The position numbers were made by a program, and so were the translations under genes. This document shows, piece by piece, positions 26,803-36,019 of a DNA stretch of 64,000 nucleotides (positions are counted from its first letter, which is position 1; every line of letters starts with the position of its first letter). The DNA is taken from contig JAAHII010000001.1 in NCBI GenBank assembly GCA_010671905.1, forward strand, positions 6,410,026-6,474,025, given 5' to 3'. The notes beneath the pieces were generated by a model. It searched no databases and had not been told where the DNA came from. It saw nothing but the letters and a program-made list of their open reading frames with translations. The stretch is from Leptolyngbya sp. SIOISBB (lineage in GTDB: Bacteria; Cyanobacteriota; Cyanobacteriia; Phormidesmidales; Phormidesmidaceae).

Positions 26803-27255
26803 TTACTCAGGGGAGATCTCAGGATCAGTCGCTGATGGCCGCGATCTGTCGGGCTCATCATCTGCAACCGGCTGAGTGACTTCCAACTGGGTGATGTTCT
26901 CTAAGTGCTGACGACGGTGTTCCATATTGGCTTGCTGAATACCGATTAAAACCATTTCGGGCAAAAACTCACAGATTTCCTCTGCAATGGTCTGCCGCAC
27001 AGTCATGATTCGGATAGCGAACTCAGGTCGTTCCTGCAAAAGGGCATTGAGATAGGCTTCCCCATCTTGTAAAGCCTCTTTAGTAGAAAACGTGTTGAGC
27101 CAGTAGGCGTGGGCTGGGTTGGTCTCCCTCAATTGATTCAGCACTGTTTTTACAGCCTGAAATGTCAGATAGCTAGTGAGCACCTTGGCGGCGTCTTTAG
27201 CTGACTTCTTGAGGTCCATCAGAATTTTCCGAACGGTTGACATAGCCCCCGCCAA
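26803..27255 (-). CDS. rbcX: RuBisCO assembly chaperone RbcX
   Basis: 150 residues, somewhat longer than usual because of a polar acidic C-terminal tail after about residue 125 (QPVADDEPDRS onward). The four-helix core matches RbcX: DLKKSAKDAAKVLTSYLTFQAVKTVL, NPAHAYWLNTFS, and EEICEFLPEMVLIGI. The dimer binds the flexible C-terminal peptide of RbcL and helps form RbcL8 cores. Located between rbcL and rbcS as usual. Start is either MAGAMSTVRK or the internal MSTVRK. Confidence 0.95.
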   Translation of the reverse strand: MAGAMSTVRKILMDLKKSAKDAAKVLTSYLTFQAVKTVLNQLRETNPAHAYWLNTFSTKEALQDGEAYLNALLQERPEFAIRIMTVRQTIAEEICEFLPEMVLIGIQQANMEHRRQHLENITQLEVTQPVADDEPDRSRPSATDPEISPE

Positions 27256-27411
27256 TGGGCGGTTGGTAGCCCTGAATCTAAGCCCGAAGCCGATGAGGTT
27301 TCGGTAACTTATGCAGCAGTCTGGTGACTTTTTAAGAATCTACTGCTTGCAATGGGCTCTACCAACGCGCCCCAACCCGCCGTCAAAGTACCGTAGTACC
27401 TCTGAGCTGGT

Positions 27412-28843
27412 CTAGATGGTGTCAACGGTATCGAACTCGAACTTGATCTCTTTCCAGAGTTCACAGGCAGCAGCCAACTCAGGCGACCATTTAGCAGCTT
27501 CACGAATGATGTCGCCACCTTCGCGGGCCAAGTCACGGCCTTCGTTACGGGCCTGTACGCAGGCTTCCAGAGCGACCCGGTTAGCCGTAGCACCCGGTGC
27601 GTTACCCCAGGGGTGACCCAAAAGTACCACCACCAAACTGTAGGACCGAATCGTCGCCGAAGATTTCTACCAGAGCTGGCATGTGCCAAACGTGAATACC
27701 ACCGGAGGCCACGGCCATTACTCCCCCCATGGAAGCCCAGTCTTGGGTGAAGTAGATACCACGAGACTTGTCTTGCTCGATGTAGTTTTCACGCAGTAAG
27801 TCAACAAAGCCCAGAGTACCGGCGCGATCACCTTCGAGTTTGCCTACCACCGTACCGGTGTGAATGTGGTCACCGCCAGACATCCGTAAGCACTTACCCA
27901 AAACGCGGAAGTGAATACCATGGTTCTTTTGGCGGTCGATTACCGCGTGCATCGCACGGTGAATGTGCAGCAACAAGCCGTTATCGCGGCACCAGTGAGA
28001 CAAAGTGGTGTTGGCAGTGAAACCACCTGTGAGGAAGTCATGCATGACGATGGGCATTTCGAGTTCTTTCGCGTACTCGGCCCGCTTCAGCATCTCTTCG
28101 CAAGTTGCGGCGGTGACGTTCAGGTAGTGACCCTTGATTTCACCGGTTTCAGCCTGGGACTTGTGAATCGCGTCAGCGACGAACAAGAAGCGATCGCGCC
28201 AGCGCTGGAAAGGCTGAGAGTTGATGTTCTCGTCATCTTTGGTGAAGTCCAAACCACCACGGAGACATTCGTAAACCGCCCGACCATAGTTCTTGGCAGA
28301 CAGCCCCAACTTGGGCTTAATCGTGCAACCTAACAGCGGACGACCGTATTTGTTCAAGCGATCGCGCTCTACCTGAATCCCGTGGGGCGGTCCCTGGAAG
28401 GTTTTGAGATAAGCCACCGGAATCCGCAAGTCTTCCAAGCGGAGGGCACGTAGCGCCTTAAAACCAAAGACGTTACCGACCAGAGAGGTCAACAGGTTGG
28501 TTACAGAGCCTTCCTCAAACAAGTCGAGGGGATAGGCCACGTAGCAAATGTATTGATTATCTTCGCCAGGTACGGGCTCGATATCATAACAACGGCCCTT
28601 ATACCGATCCATGTCGGTCAGCAAGTCGGTCCAAACGGTCGTCCAAGTACCGGTCGAAGATTCTGCCGCAACGGCTGCTGCGCACTCTTCGGGGGGAACT
28701 CCGGGCTGAGGCGTCATCCGGAACGCCGCCAAAATGTCCGTATCTTTGGGTGTGTAATCCGGAGTGTAATAGGTTAGCTTGTAATCCTTTACACCGGCGC
28801 TATAACCAGCTTTTGACTGAGTCGTTGTCTGCGAGTAAGACAT
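27412..28843 (-). CDS. rbcL: RuBisCO large subunit RbcL (form IB), one-base frameshift near the C-terminus
   Basis: The main frame (28843-27602) covers about 410 residues with [17 protein letters not shown] (carbamylated Lys and Mg2+ ligands), [13 protein letters not shown] (loop 6 region) and [28 protein letters not shown]. It then goes out of frame: TTTTGGGTCACC gives FGSPLG-stop where TTTGGGTCACC would give [12 protein letters not shown], and exactly that continues in the next frame to [10 protein letters not shown] at 27412. Deleting one T at 27620-27623 gives 476 residues, the normal length. A sequencing error in a 4-base homopolymer is likelier than loss of an essential gene. Confidence 0.95.
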
Positions 28844-29110
28844 ATCTCCCTTCCTGTGAGGTTCGTAACGACACCACGCAATCCCTCGCTGCCAAACAAC
28901 GGGGACGCCTCAATAAGCTGCGATGGGTTGAAGATGAAAATCTTGCTCCAAGGCAGGTGGCAGTTTGCAATTAGCATTCCAGCGGATCACCGACATGACT
29001 TACCTCAGTCCGGCTCCAGTACTGGATTTTGGGAGTCCTGCAATTCCCTATGCTTTTTAGAATACTATCAGCGTTCCGATAAGCCTGGTTTTGGAAGATC
29101 TGTATAGATT

Positions 29111-29127
29111 CATAACTAAAAGTTATG
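29111..29127. promoter_or_regulatory. perfect inverted repeat, candidate LysR-type (RbcR/CbbR-like) site
   Basis: CATAACT-AAA-AGTTATG is a perfect 7-3-7 palindrome about 270 bases upstream of the rbcL start. It contains a T-N11-A type core expected for LysR family operators. The assignment to rbc control is inference; no regulator gene is nearby. Confidence 0.35.
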
Positions 29128-29670
29128 TACTTCCATCTCACAACTTTGCGGGATATCTCGCTATGTAACTCCAGTATTTTGTGGTGGCAAACAAACCAGG
29201 GAGAGCGCTTTTTCTCTATGAAAAAGATAATGCCAGCGTCATTCTGAACGGCACATTTTTTTGCCCAAATGCTTAAGATTACGCGGACTACCCGGTTGGC
29301 ATCGGCAGGCAAATAACGGCCCGGTTGTCGGCAGTGGTTGGGTGGCTATGGCAGTGCATTTTATGGTGGGCGTGGCTCTCAACAATTTAATCGCCATGCT
29401 GATTTTTCTAAGCGTTGGGACCATCCACCCTGCCACCAGCAAATTTCATTTACTGGCTCCCCGCTCTCATCCCCTCCAGGAGACTCCGGCGATGCCCCCG
29501 GCAGCTTCAGGCCGCTGCTGCAAACGAAACTGGATTTCAAGGCCAAGACTTAAACCTCATCCAGGTTCAGAAATAGAGTTTTGGTATCCGGCCCGACCTC
29601 ACCGCCTGCGGCACCTCTCCTTCTCAAGGCTGCCGCTTATACACATCTCTAGAACTCAGCGCAAATGGCA

Positions 29671-29760
29671 GATCCCCCGCTGTCGCTGCCCCCTTAAAAA
29701 GGGGGCTTTATCCGATTCAAACTGGGATTTCCCCCTTTTTAAGGGGGATTGAGGGGGATC
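29671..29760. repeat. dispersed palindromic repeat with CCCCCTT/AAGGGGG blocks
   Basis: GATCCCCC, then CCCCCTTAAAAAGGGGG, then CCCCCTTTTTAAGGGGG and GGGGGATC: nested inverted blocks that can form several hairpins. This is a common cyanobacterial intergenic repeat type. Confidence 0.7.
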
Positions 29761-30127
29761 GAACCTCATGTGTGTTCTAAACGAATGACTTATGTATAAG
29801 CCGTAGCCTTCTCAAGGAGGGGTTAGGTGAGGTTTTTCTAAGCAAGTACAACTCCAGTTTTCAACTTGGATCTGGTTTAAGGCTGCGACCAAAGTCAATT
29901 TATTGACTCCCCGCTTGCATCTATCCCATTTCTCCACCATCTGGGCTACTGACCGGCTCATCACCATCGGGATCTGACTTTCCGCAAATTTATGTAATGC
30001 GACTGACGGGCTCGTGGCAAGCAGCTCTTAGCATCCGACAAGAAAGTTGTTGACTTTATAACTGTTTGCTCATACATTCAGATTTAGTCAATATTAACGA
30101 TTTACTGAATACGTTGGGAGGATAAAT

Positions 30128-30346
30128 ATGGCTGGCAATATTGGTGGCCTCGACCGGGGTTTGCGTCTATTGATGGCAGGGATACTGCTCTATCTGGGGC
30201 TGCGGGTCTATGCCGACTCGGCACTCGGGGTGGGTCTGGATGTTGTGGGAGCGATCGCGGCCTTCAGTGGTCTGGTGGGATTTTGTGGTCTCTATAGCTT
30301 GCTGGGCGTCAATACCCGCAAGGCTGATAGCAATCTGAACGCTTAG
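30128..30346 (+). CDS. DUF2892 (YgaP-like) inner membrane protein
   Basis: 72 residues. The start MAGNIGGLDRGLRLLMAGILLYLG and the end FCGLYSLLGVNT match the DUF2892 family, which forms the two-helix membrane part of YgaP-type rhodanese proteins; here it is free-standing. GGGAGGA lies eight bases upstream. Membrane topology is two helices. Whether it works with the neighbouring DUF169 gene is unknown. Confidence 0.85.
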   Translation: MAGNIGGLDRGLRLLMAGILLYLGLRVYADSALGVGLDVVGAIAAFSGLVGFCGLYSLLGVNTRKADSNLNA

Positions 30347-30363
30347 CAAGCTCGTGAGGGAGA

Positions 30364-30421
30364 GTTGTGAGTTGTGAATTTTGAGTACAGCAGTCAACTC
30401 ACAACGCCAACCGCTGTACTC
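30364..30421 (+). promoter_or_regulatory. two interleaved perfect inverted repeats in the DUF169 leader
   Basis: Repeat A pairs GTTGTGAGTTG (30364-30374) with CAACTCACAAC (30395-30405). Repeat B pairs GAGTACAGC (30383-30391) with GCTGTACTC (30413-30421). Each has one arm inside the other's loop, so the RNA could fold as a pseudoknot or as two exclusive hairpins. It lies 37 bases ahead of the DUF169 start. A regulatory role is inferred from geometry only. Confidence 0.4.
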
Positions 30422-30457
30422 AGAGCTGATCGAAAGACCCGTTATTCCTCTTGATTT

Positions 30458-31258
30458 ATGAAAGTCAACTCAGGCCTTTACACCGAACTACAGCGCATTT
30501 TGATGGAGGAGTTGCGGCTGATGCACTTCCCCATCGCGATTAAATTTTTCTTCGACTCCGCAGAACTGCAAGAGTTTCAGGACCATGCTGAAAACATCTA
30601 TCGTCCAGCGAAACCCATGAGCTTTTGCCAATGGGAAATTGCCGCTCGCATGAAAGGGCAGACGGTCTTAGGGGAGAAAAAGCAACTTGGCTGCACCAAT
30701 GCCGCCTTTGGGTTTGGCTGGAAGTCGCTGAATCCGGCTGAAATCAAAAGCCATGCCAAATACACCCGAGATTTGGCGCAGGCCGAAAAGTTTGTCCGCA
30801 GTAAATCGCGGTTGCCAGAGGGAGAATTGCTCGCGATCGCCGTTGCCCCTTTAGCGAGCACCTACTTCGCTCCTGATACGGTGCATTTTTATGTGGATAA
30901 CCTGCAGGCGTATCACCTGGGCGTAGACTACATGGCGGCACTGGATGTACATCCGCTGCGTCCCCAAATGACGATGAACTCTTCAGCCTGTGGCGGTAGC
31001 GTCTACACCTATCTAGAAAAAACGTTTAACCAGTTACCGGCCTGTTCCGGTTCTTACAACGCTGGAAAAACCGAGCGAGGCGAAACCAACGTCATGATTC
31101 CCGGTGAGCACATCGTTGCTGTGGTGCAGCGCCTGATTGCCCGTAAGCAACTAGCCGGAGCCGCTTCAGTGACCCGTCCGGGCGATCCGTTCCCCGGTGC
31201 CGATGTCTGTAAAAACTGTCCACTGATTGAATTCAAACCTGCCGTTACCTCACCGTAA
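30458..31258 (+). CDS. DUF169 (COG2043, ArCR-like) family protein
   Basis: 266 residues, soluble. The family pattern is visible: FPIAIKFF near the start, KPMSFCQWEIAARMKGQTV, LGCTNAAFGFG, then ACGGSVYTYLEK near 170, and GEHIVAVVQRL. Seven or so Cys residues include a C-terminal CKNC. The conserved Cys residues suggest metal, cofactor or Fe-S binding, but no activity is established for the family. It is in the same direction as the BchE-type gene 270 bases downstream, with an R1 repeat between; cotranscription is possible. Confidence 0.85.
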   Translation: MKVNSGLYTELQRILMEELRLMHFPIAIKFFFDSAELQEFQDHAENIYRPAKPMSFCQWEIAARMKGQTVLGEKKQLGCTNAAFGFGWKSLNPAEIKSHAKYTRDLAQAEKFVRSKSRLPEGELLAIAVAPLASTYFAPDTVHFYVDNLQAYHLGVDYMAALDVHPLRPQMTMNSSACGGSVYTYLEKTFNQLPACSGSYNAGKTERGETNVMIPGEHIVAVVQRLIARKQLAGAASVTRPGDPFPGADVCKNCPLIEFKPAVTSP

Positions 31259-31308
31259 AGGCGAGGCCGGGTCGCGACTCGATCCGGGGTAGGGGCAAAG
31301 CATTTTGG

Positions 31309-31438
31309 CTAGGGCGCGTCGTCAATTAATCTCAGAAGCCTTTGGGGTAAAGCATTGCCGCGCCCGCCTTCACTCCATAGGCGAGGGGTGTCGTTCCTTT
31401 GCTGAAAGGGTTTGGCCGCGACCGGATGACAGGCCTAG
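31309..31438 (-). repeat. R1e: full copy of dispersed repeat R1, inverted
   Basis: Reverse orientation relative to R1b. Begins CTAGGGCGCGTCGTCAATTAATC and ends GGATGACAGGCCTAG, with CTAG at both edges. It separates the DUF169 gene from the bchE-like gene. Confidence 0.8.
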
Positions 31439-31531
31439 CACGTTCTGGTGACATCCAGAAGATTATGGCCAACCTATCTCTCACCGACATTTCCCCTTCC
31501 CATCCATTCTTTGCATTTCAGGAGACTGTCC

Positions 31532-33517
31532 ATGCGTATCCTCATGATTCAACCCAATTACCACTCTGGCGGGGCCGAGATTGCCGGTAACTGGCCGCCG
31601 AGTTGGGTGCCGTACGTAGGAGGAGCCCTGAAAACCGCTGGGTTTGATGAGGTGAAATTCATCGATGCAATGACTAACTACATCGATGATGAGCTGCTTG
31701 CCGTGATGATTGCCGACTATAACCCGGATGTAGTGATGGCCACAGCCATTACACCGATGATTTATAAATCCCAGGATACGTTGCGGATTGCGAAGTCCGT
31801 CTGTCCCGATGCGGTCACTATCATGGGGGGCATTCACCCGACTTATATGTATCGCGAGGTACTGGCCGAAGCCCCTTGGGTGAACTACATCATTCGCGGT
31901 GAGGGGGAAGAAATTAGCGTCAACCTGCTGCGGGCGATCGCCGATGGAACAGATCAGCGCGATCGGGAAACTATCCTCGGCATTGTCTACCTTGACAATG
32001 CGGGACAGGTCATCGCCACTCCCGCCCATCCTCCTATCCGCAACCTCAATACCCTCACCCCCGATTGGACTCTGCTGGAATGGGACAAATACATCTACAC
32101 GCCCCTGGGCGTGCGCGTCGCCGTCCCGAACTTTGCCCGAGGGTGTCCCTTCCGCTGCCGCTTTTGTTCCCAATGGAAGTTTTGGCGCAAATATCGGGCG
32201 CGCAAACCCAAAGAATTTGTCGATGAGATTGAGTATCTGGTCAAAGAGCATAATGTCGGCTTCTTCATTTTGGCGGATGAGGAACCGACGATTAGCAAGG
32301 CCCGCTTTGTGAGCCTGTGTGAAGAACTGGTGGAGCGCAATCTGCCTATCCACTGGGGGATCAATACCCGCGTGACCGACATTCTGCGGGACGAAGCCGA
32401 ACTGCCCCTCTATCGCAAAGCGGGTCTGGTTCACGTTTCCCTAGGCACGGAAGCCGCTGCCCAGCTCAATCTCAACGTTTTCCGCAAAGAAACCACCATC
32501 GCCGATAACAAACGGGCAGTCCAGTTGCTGCGTGATAACGGCATCGTCGCTGAGGTGCAGTACATCATGGGACTGCCCAGCGAAGTGCCCGAAACCATTG
32601 AGGAAACCTACCGCATGGCGAGGGATTGGGGCGCTGATATGACCAACTGGAACATGTACACCCCCTGGCCCTTTGCCGAACTGTTCCAAGATTTGGAAGA
32701 TAAAGTTGAAGTCCGTGACTACTCCCATTACAACTTCGTCACTCCCATCATCAAGCCCGACAACATGACCCGTGAGGAAGTGCTGAAAGGAGTGCTCCGC
32801 AACTATGCCCGCTTCTACTCCTGGAAATTTTTGGAGTATTGGTTTGTGCGCGACCCGTTCAAACGCCGCTATCTACTGGGCTGTCTCTGGGCCTTTGTCA
32901 CCACCACCCTGAATAAGCGGTTCTACAACCTGGGTCGCATCAAACGCAAAGGTGTCCACGCGGAAATTGACTTTGGCTTTGACGACTCCCGCATTCTGTC
33001 ACCAGAGGAAATGGCTTCTCGCTATGCCTCGAAACTGGCGGATGTGGAGTTTCGAGGGGATGAAGTGGCGGCCTGCGGTGGTCCTGCAAATCTGCCTGAT
33101 GCCTCGGAACCGTCGGAAGAAGGTATTCAAGTCATTCTCGTGGATGCGGATGAGCCTCGTCGGATCGAACTGCGTAAGGGTATTCGAGCAGAAGAAGGTA
33201 TCGAGGTCGCCAGCGAAGCCACCAATGGCGAAACGGGCTTAGTGCTGCTTGAATCGATCTACGCTGATGTCGTGTTGGTGGATGCGGATTTGCCCGATAT
33301 GTCGGTCACTCAATTTATCCAACGGGTACGAGGCATGGAAACGCCATTCCAGTCTTATAAGCTGCTGGTATTGGCAGATGCAGAATGCGATCTAGCCAGC
33401 CTCGATCGCCAAAACGTCGCCTACTGTTCTCGTCACACCTCAATGGCTGACCTGGCTCAGGCAGTGCAGCAGTTGCAGGCAGGCAAAAAGGTTAAGGCAA
33501 TGGCGACCTCAGCTTAG
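31532..33517 (+). CDS. bchE: BchE-type Mg-protoporphyrin IX monomethyl ester anaerobic cyclase fused to a receiver-like domain
   Basis: 661 residues from ATG 31532, six bases after AGGAG. Residues 1-165 are the B12-binding-like domain (MRILMIQPNYHSGGAEIAGNW, MGGIHPTY). The radical SAM domain has the cluster ligands Cys205, Cys209 and Cys212 in CPFRCRFC, then ILADEEPT and VQYIMGLPSE; the BchE C-terminal region (NWNMYTPWPF, LNKRFYNL) runs to about 515. BchE closes the fifth ring of chlorophyll without O2, using B12 and SAM. Residues about 531-650 add a receiver-like domain: ILVDADEP (Asp538), VLVDADLPDM with candidate phosphoacceptor Asp584, and an alpha5-like LAQAVQQL; the usual Lys is Arg in CSRHT. 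Known BchE proteins end near 530-560. The TAG stop abuts an ISAs1 remnant. Confidence 0.9.
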   Translation: MRILMIQPNYHSGGAEIAGNWPPSWVPYVGGALKTAGFDEVKFIDAMTNYIDDELLAVMIADYNPDVVMATAITPMIYKSQDTLRIAKSVCPDAVTIMGGIHPTYMYREVLAEAPWVNYIIRGEGEEISVNLLRAIADGTDQRDRETILGIVYLDNAGQVIATPAHPPIRNLNTLTPDWTLLEWDKYIYTPLGVRVAVPNFARGCPFRCRFCSQWKFWRKYRARKPKEFVDEIEYLVKEHNVGFFILADEEPTISKARFVSLCEELVERNLPIHWGINTRVTDILRDEAELPLYRKAGLVHVSLGTEAAAQLNLNVFRKETTIADNKRAVQLLRDNGIVAEVQYIMGLPSEVPETIEETYRMARDWGADMTNWNMYTPWPFAELFQDLEDKVEVRDYSHYNFVTPIIKPDNMTREEVLKGVLRNYARFYSWKFLEYWFVRDPFKRRYLLGCLWAFVTTTLNKRFYNLGRIKRKGVHAEIDFGFDDSRILSPEEMASRYASKLADVEFRGDEVAACGGPANLPDASEPSEEGIQVILVDADEPRRIELRKGIRAEEGIEVASEATNGETGLVLLESIYADVVLVDADLPDMSVTQFIQRVRGMETPFQSYKLLVLADAECDLASLDRQNVAYCSRHTSMADLAQAVQQLQAGKKVKAMATSA

Positions 33518-34115
33518 ATCCTGTGTGAGTTTGGATGTGCTGCATACGACCCGCAAGACGGTCGAAACGATTGTGGCCGCTGGACAACACTATCTTCTGC
33601 CCGTCAAGCAAAATCGGGCGCATCGTTATGCCGCTATTCAAGCGCACGTCGATACTGCTCCCCCGAGAGTACGGCTGAGGCCCTCGACACGACCCATAAC
33701 CGGCAGGTGCGGCGGCAGGCCCAGGTCTTTGCCCCGACACCTGAACTGCGAGCGAAATGGCCGGCACTCGCCTGGATTGGCGTCGTGCGTCGGCACGGGC
33801 AGCGCTCTGAACATACCGAGACGGACGAAACGGCCTACTACATGGGCAGTGCCCCGTGGCAGGCGCAGGAAGTCTTACCCGCCACTCGCCAACACTGGCA
33901 AATTGAAAATGGTCTGCACTGGGTCAAAGATGTCACCTTCCAGGAAGACGAGCCGCCAAGACGGGGCAGTCATGCCCCAGTGACCTGGGGCATTTTCAAC
34001 TCCTTTGCCATTACCTTGGCACGACGGTACGGCTGGCGAACCGTTCCGCAAGCCTTGAGAGTCTGGGCTAACCAACTCTCAATGGTTTTCTCTTTCTTAG
34101 TATGAAACCACCCTG
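33518..34115 (+). mobile_element. ISAs1-family element, copy B: 3' remnant with frameshifted transposase
   Basis: Nearly identical to the 3' half of copy A, in the opposite orientation. Homology starts immediately after the bchE stop codon and ends with the terminal repeat GTATGAAACCACCCTG at 34100-34115. The transposase frames run 33525-33660 (LDVLHTTRKTVETIVAAGQ) and 33707-34105 (RRQAQVFAPTPELRAKWPALAW). They are shifted because copy B has five C residues near 33660 where copy A has six. The codons that are TAG and TGA in copy A are CAG and TGG here. The right flank is the R1f repeat. Confidence 0.9.
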
Positions 34116-34187
34116 CATTCACGCTATAGGCTAGGGGCTGTCGTTTCTTTGCTGACAGGGTTTGGCCGCGACCGGATGACAGCCCCT
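34116..34187 (-). repeat. R1f: half copy of R1 cut by the ISAs1 remnant
   Basis: CATTCACGCTATAGGCTAGGGGCTGTCG to GGATGACAGCCCCT is the first half of R1 plus about 15 bases of the second half, in reverse orientation. The rest of the second half is missing where the IS begins. Confidence 0.75.
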
Positions 34188-34415
34188 TGTATGTGGGATG
34201 AGCCGCGACAATGGTGTTGGAAGCGACTCTGGACAGGCCCTCAAGCCATGTTGAATGAGCTTGTTTGCTAGATAAAGAGCCTTCTCGTCGTGGCCCCTCC
34301 CCATCGTGTCAGCAGACTGAACAGTATGAAAGGGACGCTTTTCACAGTGCCACCCAGGATTCACAAGGATAGCGCTGAAACCGATGTGTTCTAATCGTTC
34401 CGGAGCCTTAACCTG

Positions 34416-35396
34416 ATGAGTGAAGCGTTACTGCCCCTCGGCATTGATATCAGCAAAACTGATTTTCACGTGGCCTGCTTAAAAATGCTAAACGCTCAAA
34501 GTATGAGCACTTCAGCAACGATGCCGACGGCTTTGAGCAACTGAGTCAGTGGCTGGAACAGCAAGGCATGGGACTGATTCACGCTTGTCTGGAAGCCACC
34601 AGCATCTACGGTCATGCCCTCGCCCTCTACCTGCATCAACAGGGACATCAGGTGAGTATCGTCAACCCGTTGCGGGTGAAAGGCTACAGTAAAAGCCAAC
34701 TCTCTCGCACCAAGAGTGATCGCGCCGATGCCAAATTAATTGCTCAGTTCTGCCGTGACCTGAAGCCCGCGCCTTGGCAACCATCGGCAGTTGAGGTGAG
34801 TCAGTTACAAGGCTATACTCGTCGCCTCGATGCCTTAGAGCACATGCTGACCGAAGAGAAGAATCGTCTCCAAGTCACTCCCCAAGACTTCGAAGCCGAT
34901 ATCGTCGCCCATATCCAGTTTCTGCAGGGGCAGGTGGAAACGGTAAAAAAAGCGCTTGCGCGAGCATATTCAGGCCCATGAGTCACTCCAGTCCCAGCAG
35001 GCATTGCTCACCAGCATCGTGGGGGTCGGGGAGAGCACGGCCGCACGGGTGTTAGCAGAAATCGGGTCGATTGAGCACTTCACCTCGGCTAGTCAACTGG
35101 CGGCCTTTGCCGGGTTAACGCCTCAAGAACACACCTCGGGAACCTCGGTGCAGGGCAAAATCCGGCTCTGTAAAATCGGCAATCGACGACTGCGCAAGGC
35201 GCTTTACTTTCCGGCGCTGACTGGGTGGCGGCGGTGTCCCCAAGCCCGCGCTTTTGGCGAACGGCTCTTAGCCGCAGGCAAGGCCAAGATGCAGGTCATT
35301 GGTGCTTTGATGCACAAGCTCATTCGCGTCATCTATGGCATCCTCACGTCCAGGCAACCTTTCGACCCGAACAAACTACTGCCTCGCAATACTTGA
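34416..35396 (+). pseudogene. IS110-family transposase with two homopolymer frameshifts
   Basis: Read through two indels this is a 326-residue IS110 transposase. The N-terminal DEDD-type RuvC-like domain begins LGIDISKTDFHVA and has CLEATSIYGHALA and SDRADAKLIAQF; the C-terminal transposase_20 domain has IVGVGESTAARVLAEIG and FAGLTPQEHTSG. One A is missing at 34481-34485 (AAAAA for six) and one A is extra at 34945-34951, so the total stays in frame. IS110 elements have no clear inverted ends, so the element limits were not set. Could be active if the indels are read errors. Confidence 0.88.
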
Positions 35397-35672
35397 CACC
35401 CCAAAATCAACACAGTATCTAGATCAAGCGGTGCGAAAGTTTTAGGAGCGATGAGAAATGGCATGTACAGTACCCAACCCGATATTTGTGCTTTTCATGT
35501 CGCCAATCTTGAAGCCGAAATACTGTATATGATGCTTCCCCAACAGAAAGACTGGTGATGCACACTAAATGCATGCTCCATCCTGTACAGATTTCTAAGC
35601 AAAAACGCTAATATTGCAAAAAATCAACCGTACAGTGGAGACAAGACGTTAATGTAAAAGCATCAGGATCGC

Positions 35673-35900
35673 ATGGTTTATCGAAACTCTGACGGAGATT
35701 GGGTCAATAAGTGCAATTCCGCTTCAAAAGCAGCCAGCTTACATCGAACTCAAAAAGAAGCTGAAAACGCAGCAAAGAAAATGCTGTGTAATTCAGGTGG
35801 AGGGGAGCTTACGACAAAAGGAAAAAGTAGCAAAATCCGTAGCAAAGACACTATAGCGCCAGGTAATGATCCAAACCCACCACGTGATACTGAACATTAA
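35673..35900 (+). CDS. DUF2188 domain-containing protein
   Basis: 75 residues. The pattern GDWVNKCNSASKAASLHRTQKEAENAAKK and GELTTKGKSSKIRSKDTI, then GNDPNPP, matches DUF2188: a W, a run of A-S-x-x-T-Q-x-E-A, and the terminal D-x-x-x-G-N-D-P-x-P-P. Small, basic, soluble. Function unknown. It is an isolated gene between IS remnants and more AT-rich than the conserved genes, so it may be part of transferred DNA. Confidence 0.8.
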   Translation: MVYRNSDGDWVNKCNSASKAASLHRTQKEAENAAKKMLCNSGGGELTTKGKSSKIRSKDTIAPGNDPNPPRDTEH

Positions 35901-36019
35901 CCAATTCAGGTTTGCTCAAAACGGGTACGGTGTTCGCTAGCTTAGAAAGCTAAAACGAGCGCTACCATCATTGTCTGGAGCCTATTAAAGCGATTTCCTA
36001 CTACCATCTAAAGACCGAC

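Larger units (their letters stand above)
28844..30127. other. 1.28-kb gap upstream of rbcL
   Basis: Contains the rbc promoter region and beyond. Several open frames (longest about 160 codons) do not resemble known proteins. Separate entries cover a candidate LysR-type operator (29111-29127) and a palindromic repeat (29671-29760). No RNA gene is recognised. Confidence 0.55.

Noticed and set aside
28971-29752. Open frames of 113 and 163 codons upstream of rbcL
   Set aside because: Products have no family resemblance and part of the second lies in a palindromic repeat (29671-29760).
33518-34187. Copies A and B of the ISAs1 element as the two halves of one rearranged insertion in a single R1
   Set aside because: Joining the R1 flanks of copy A and copy B does not give a shared 8-10 bp duplication or a continuous R1, so a simple reciprocal exchange is not supported.
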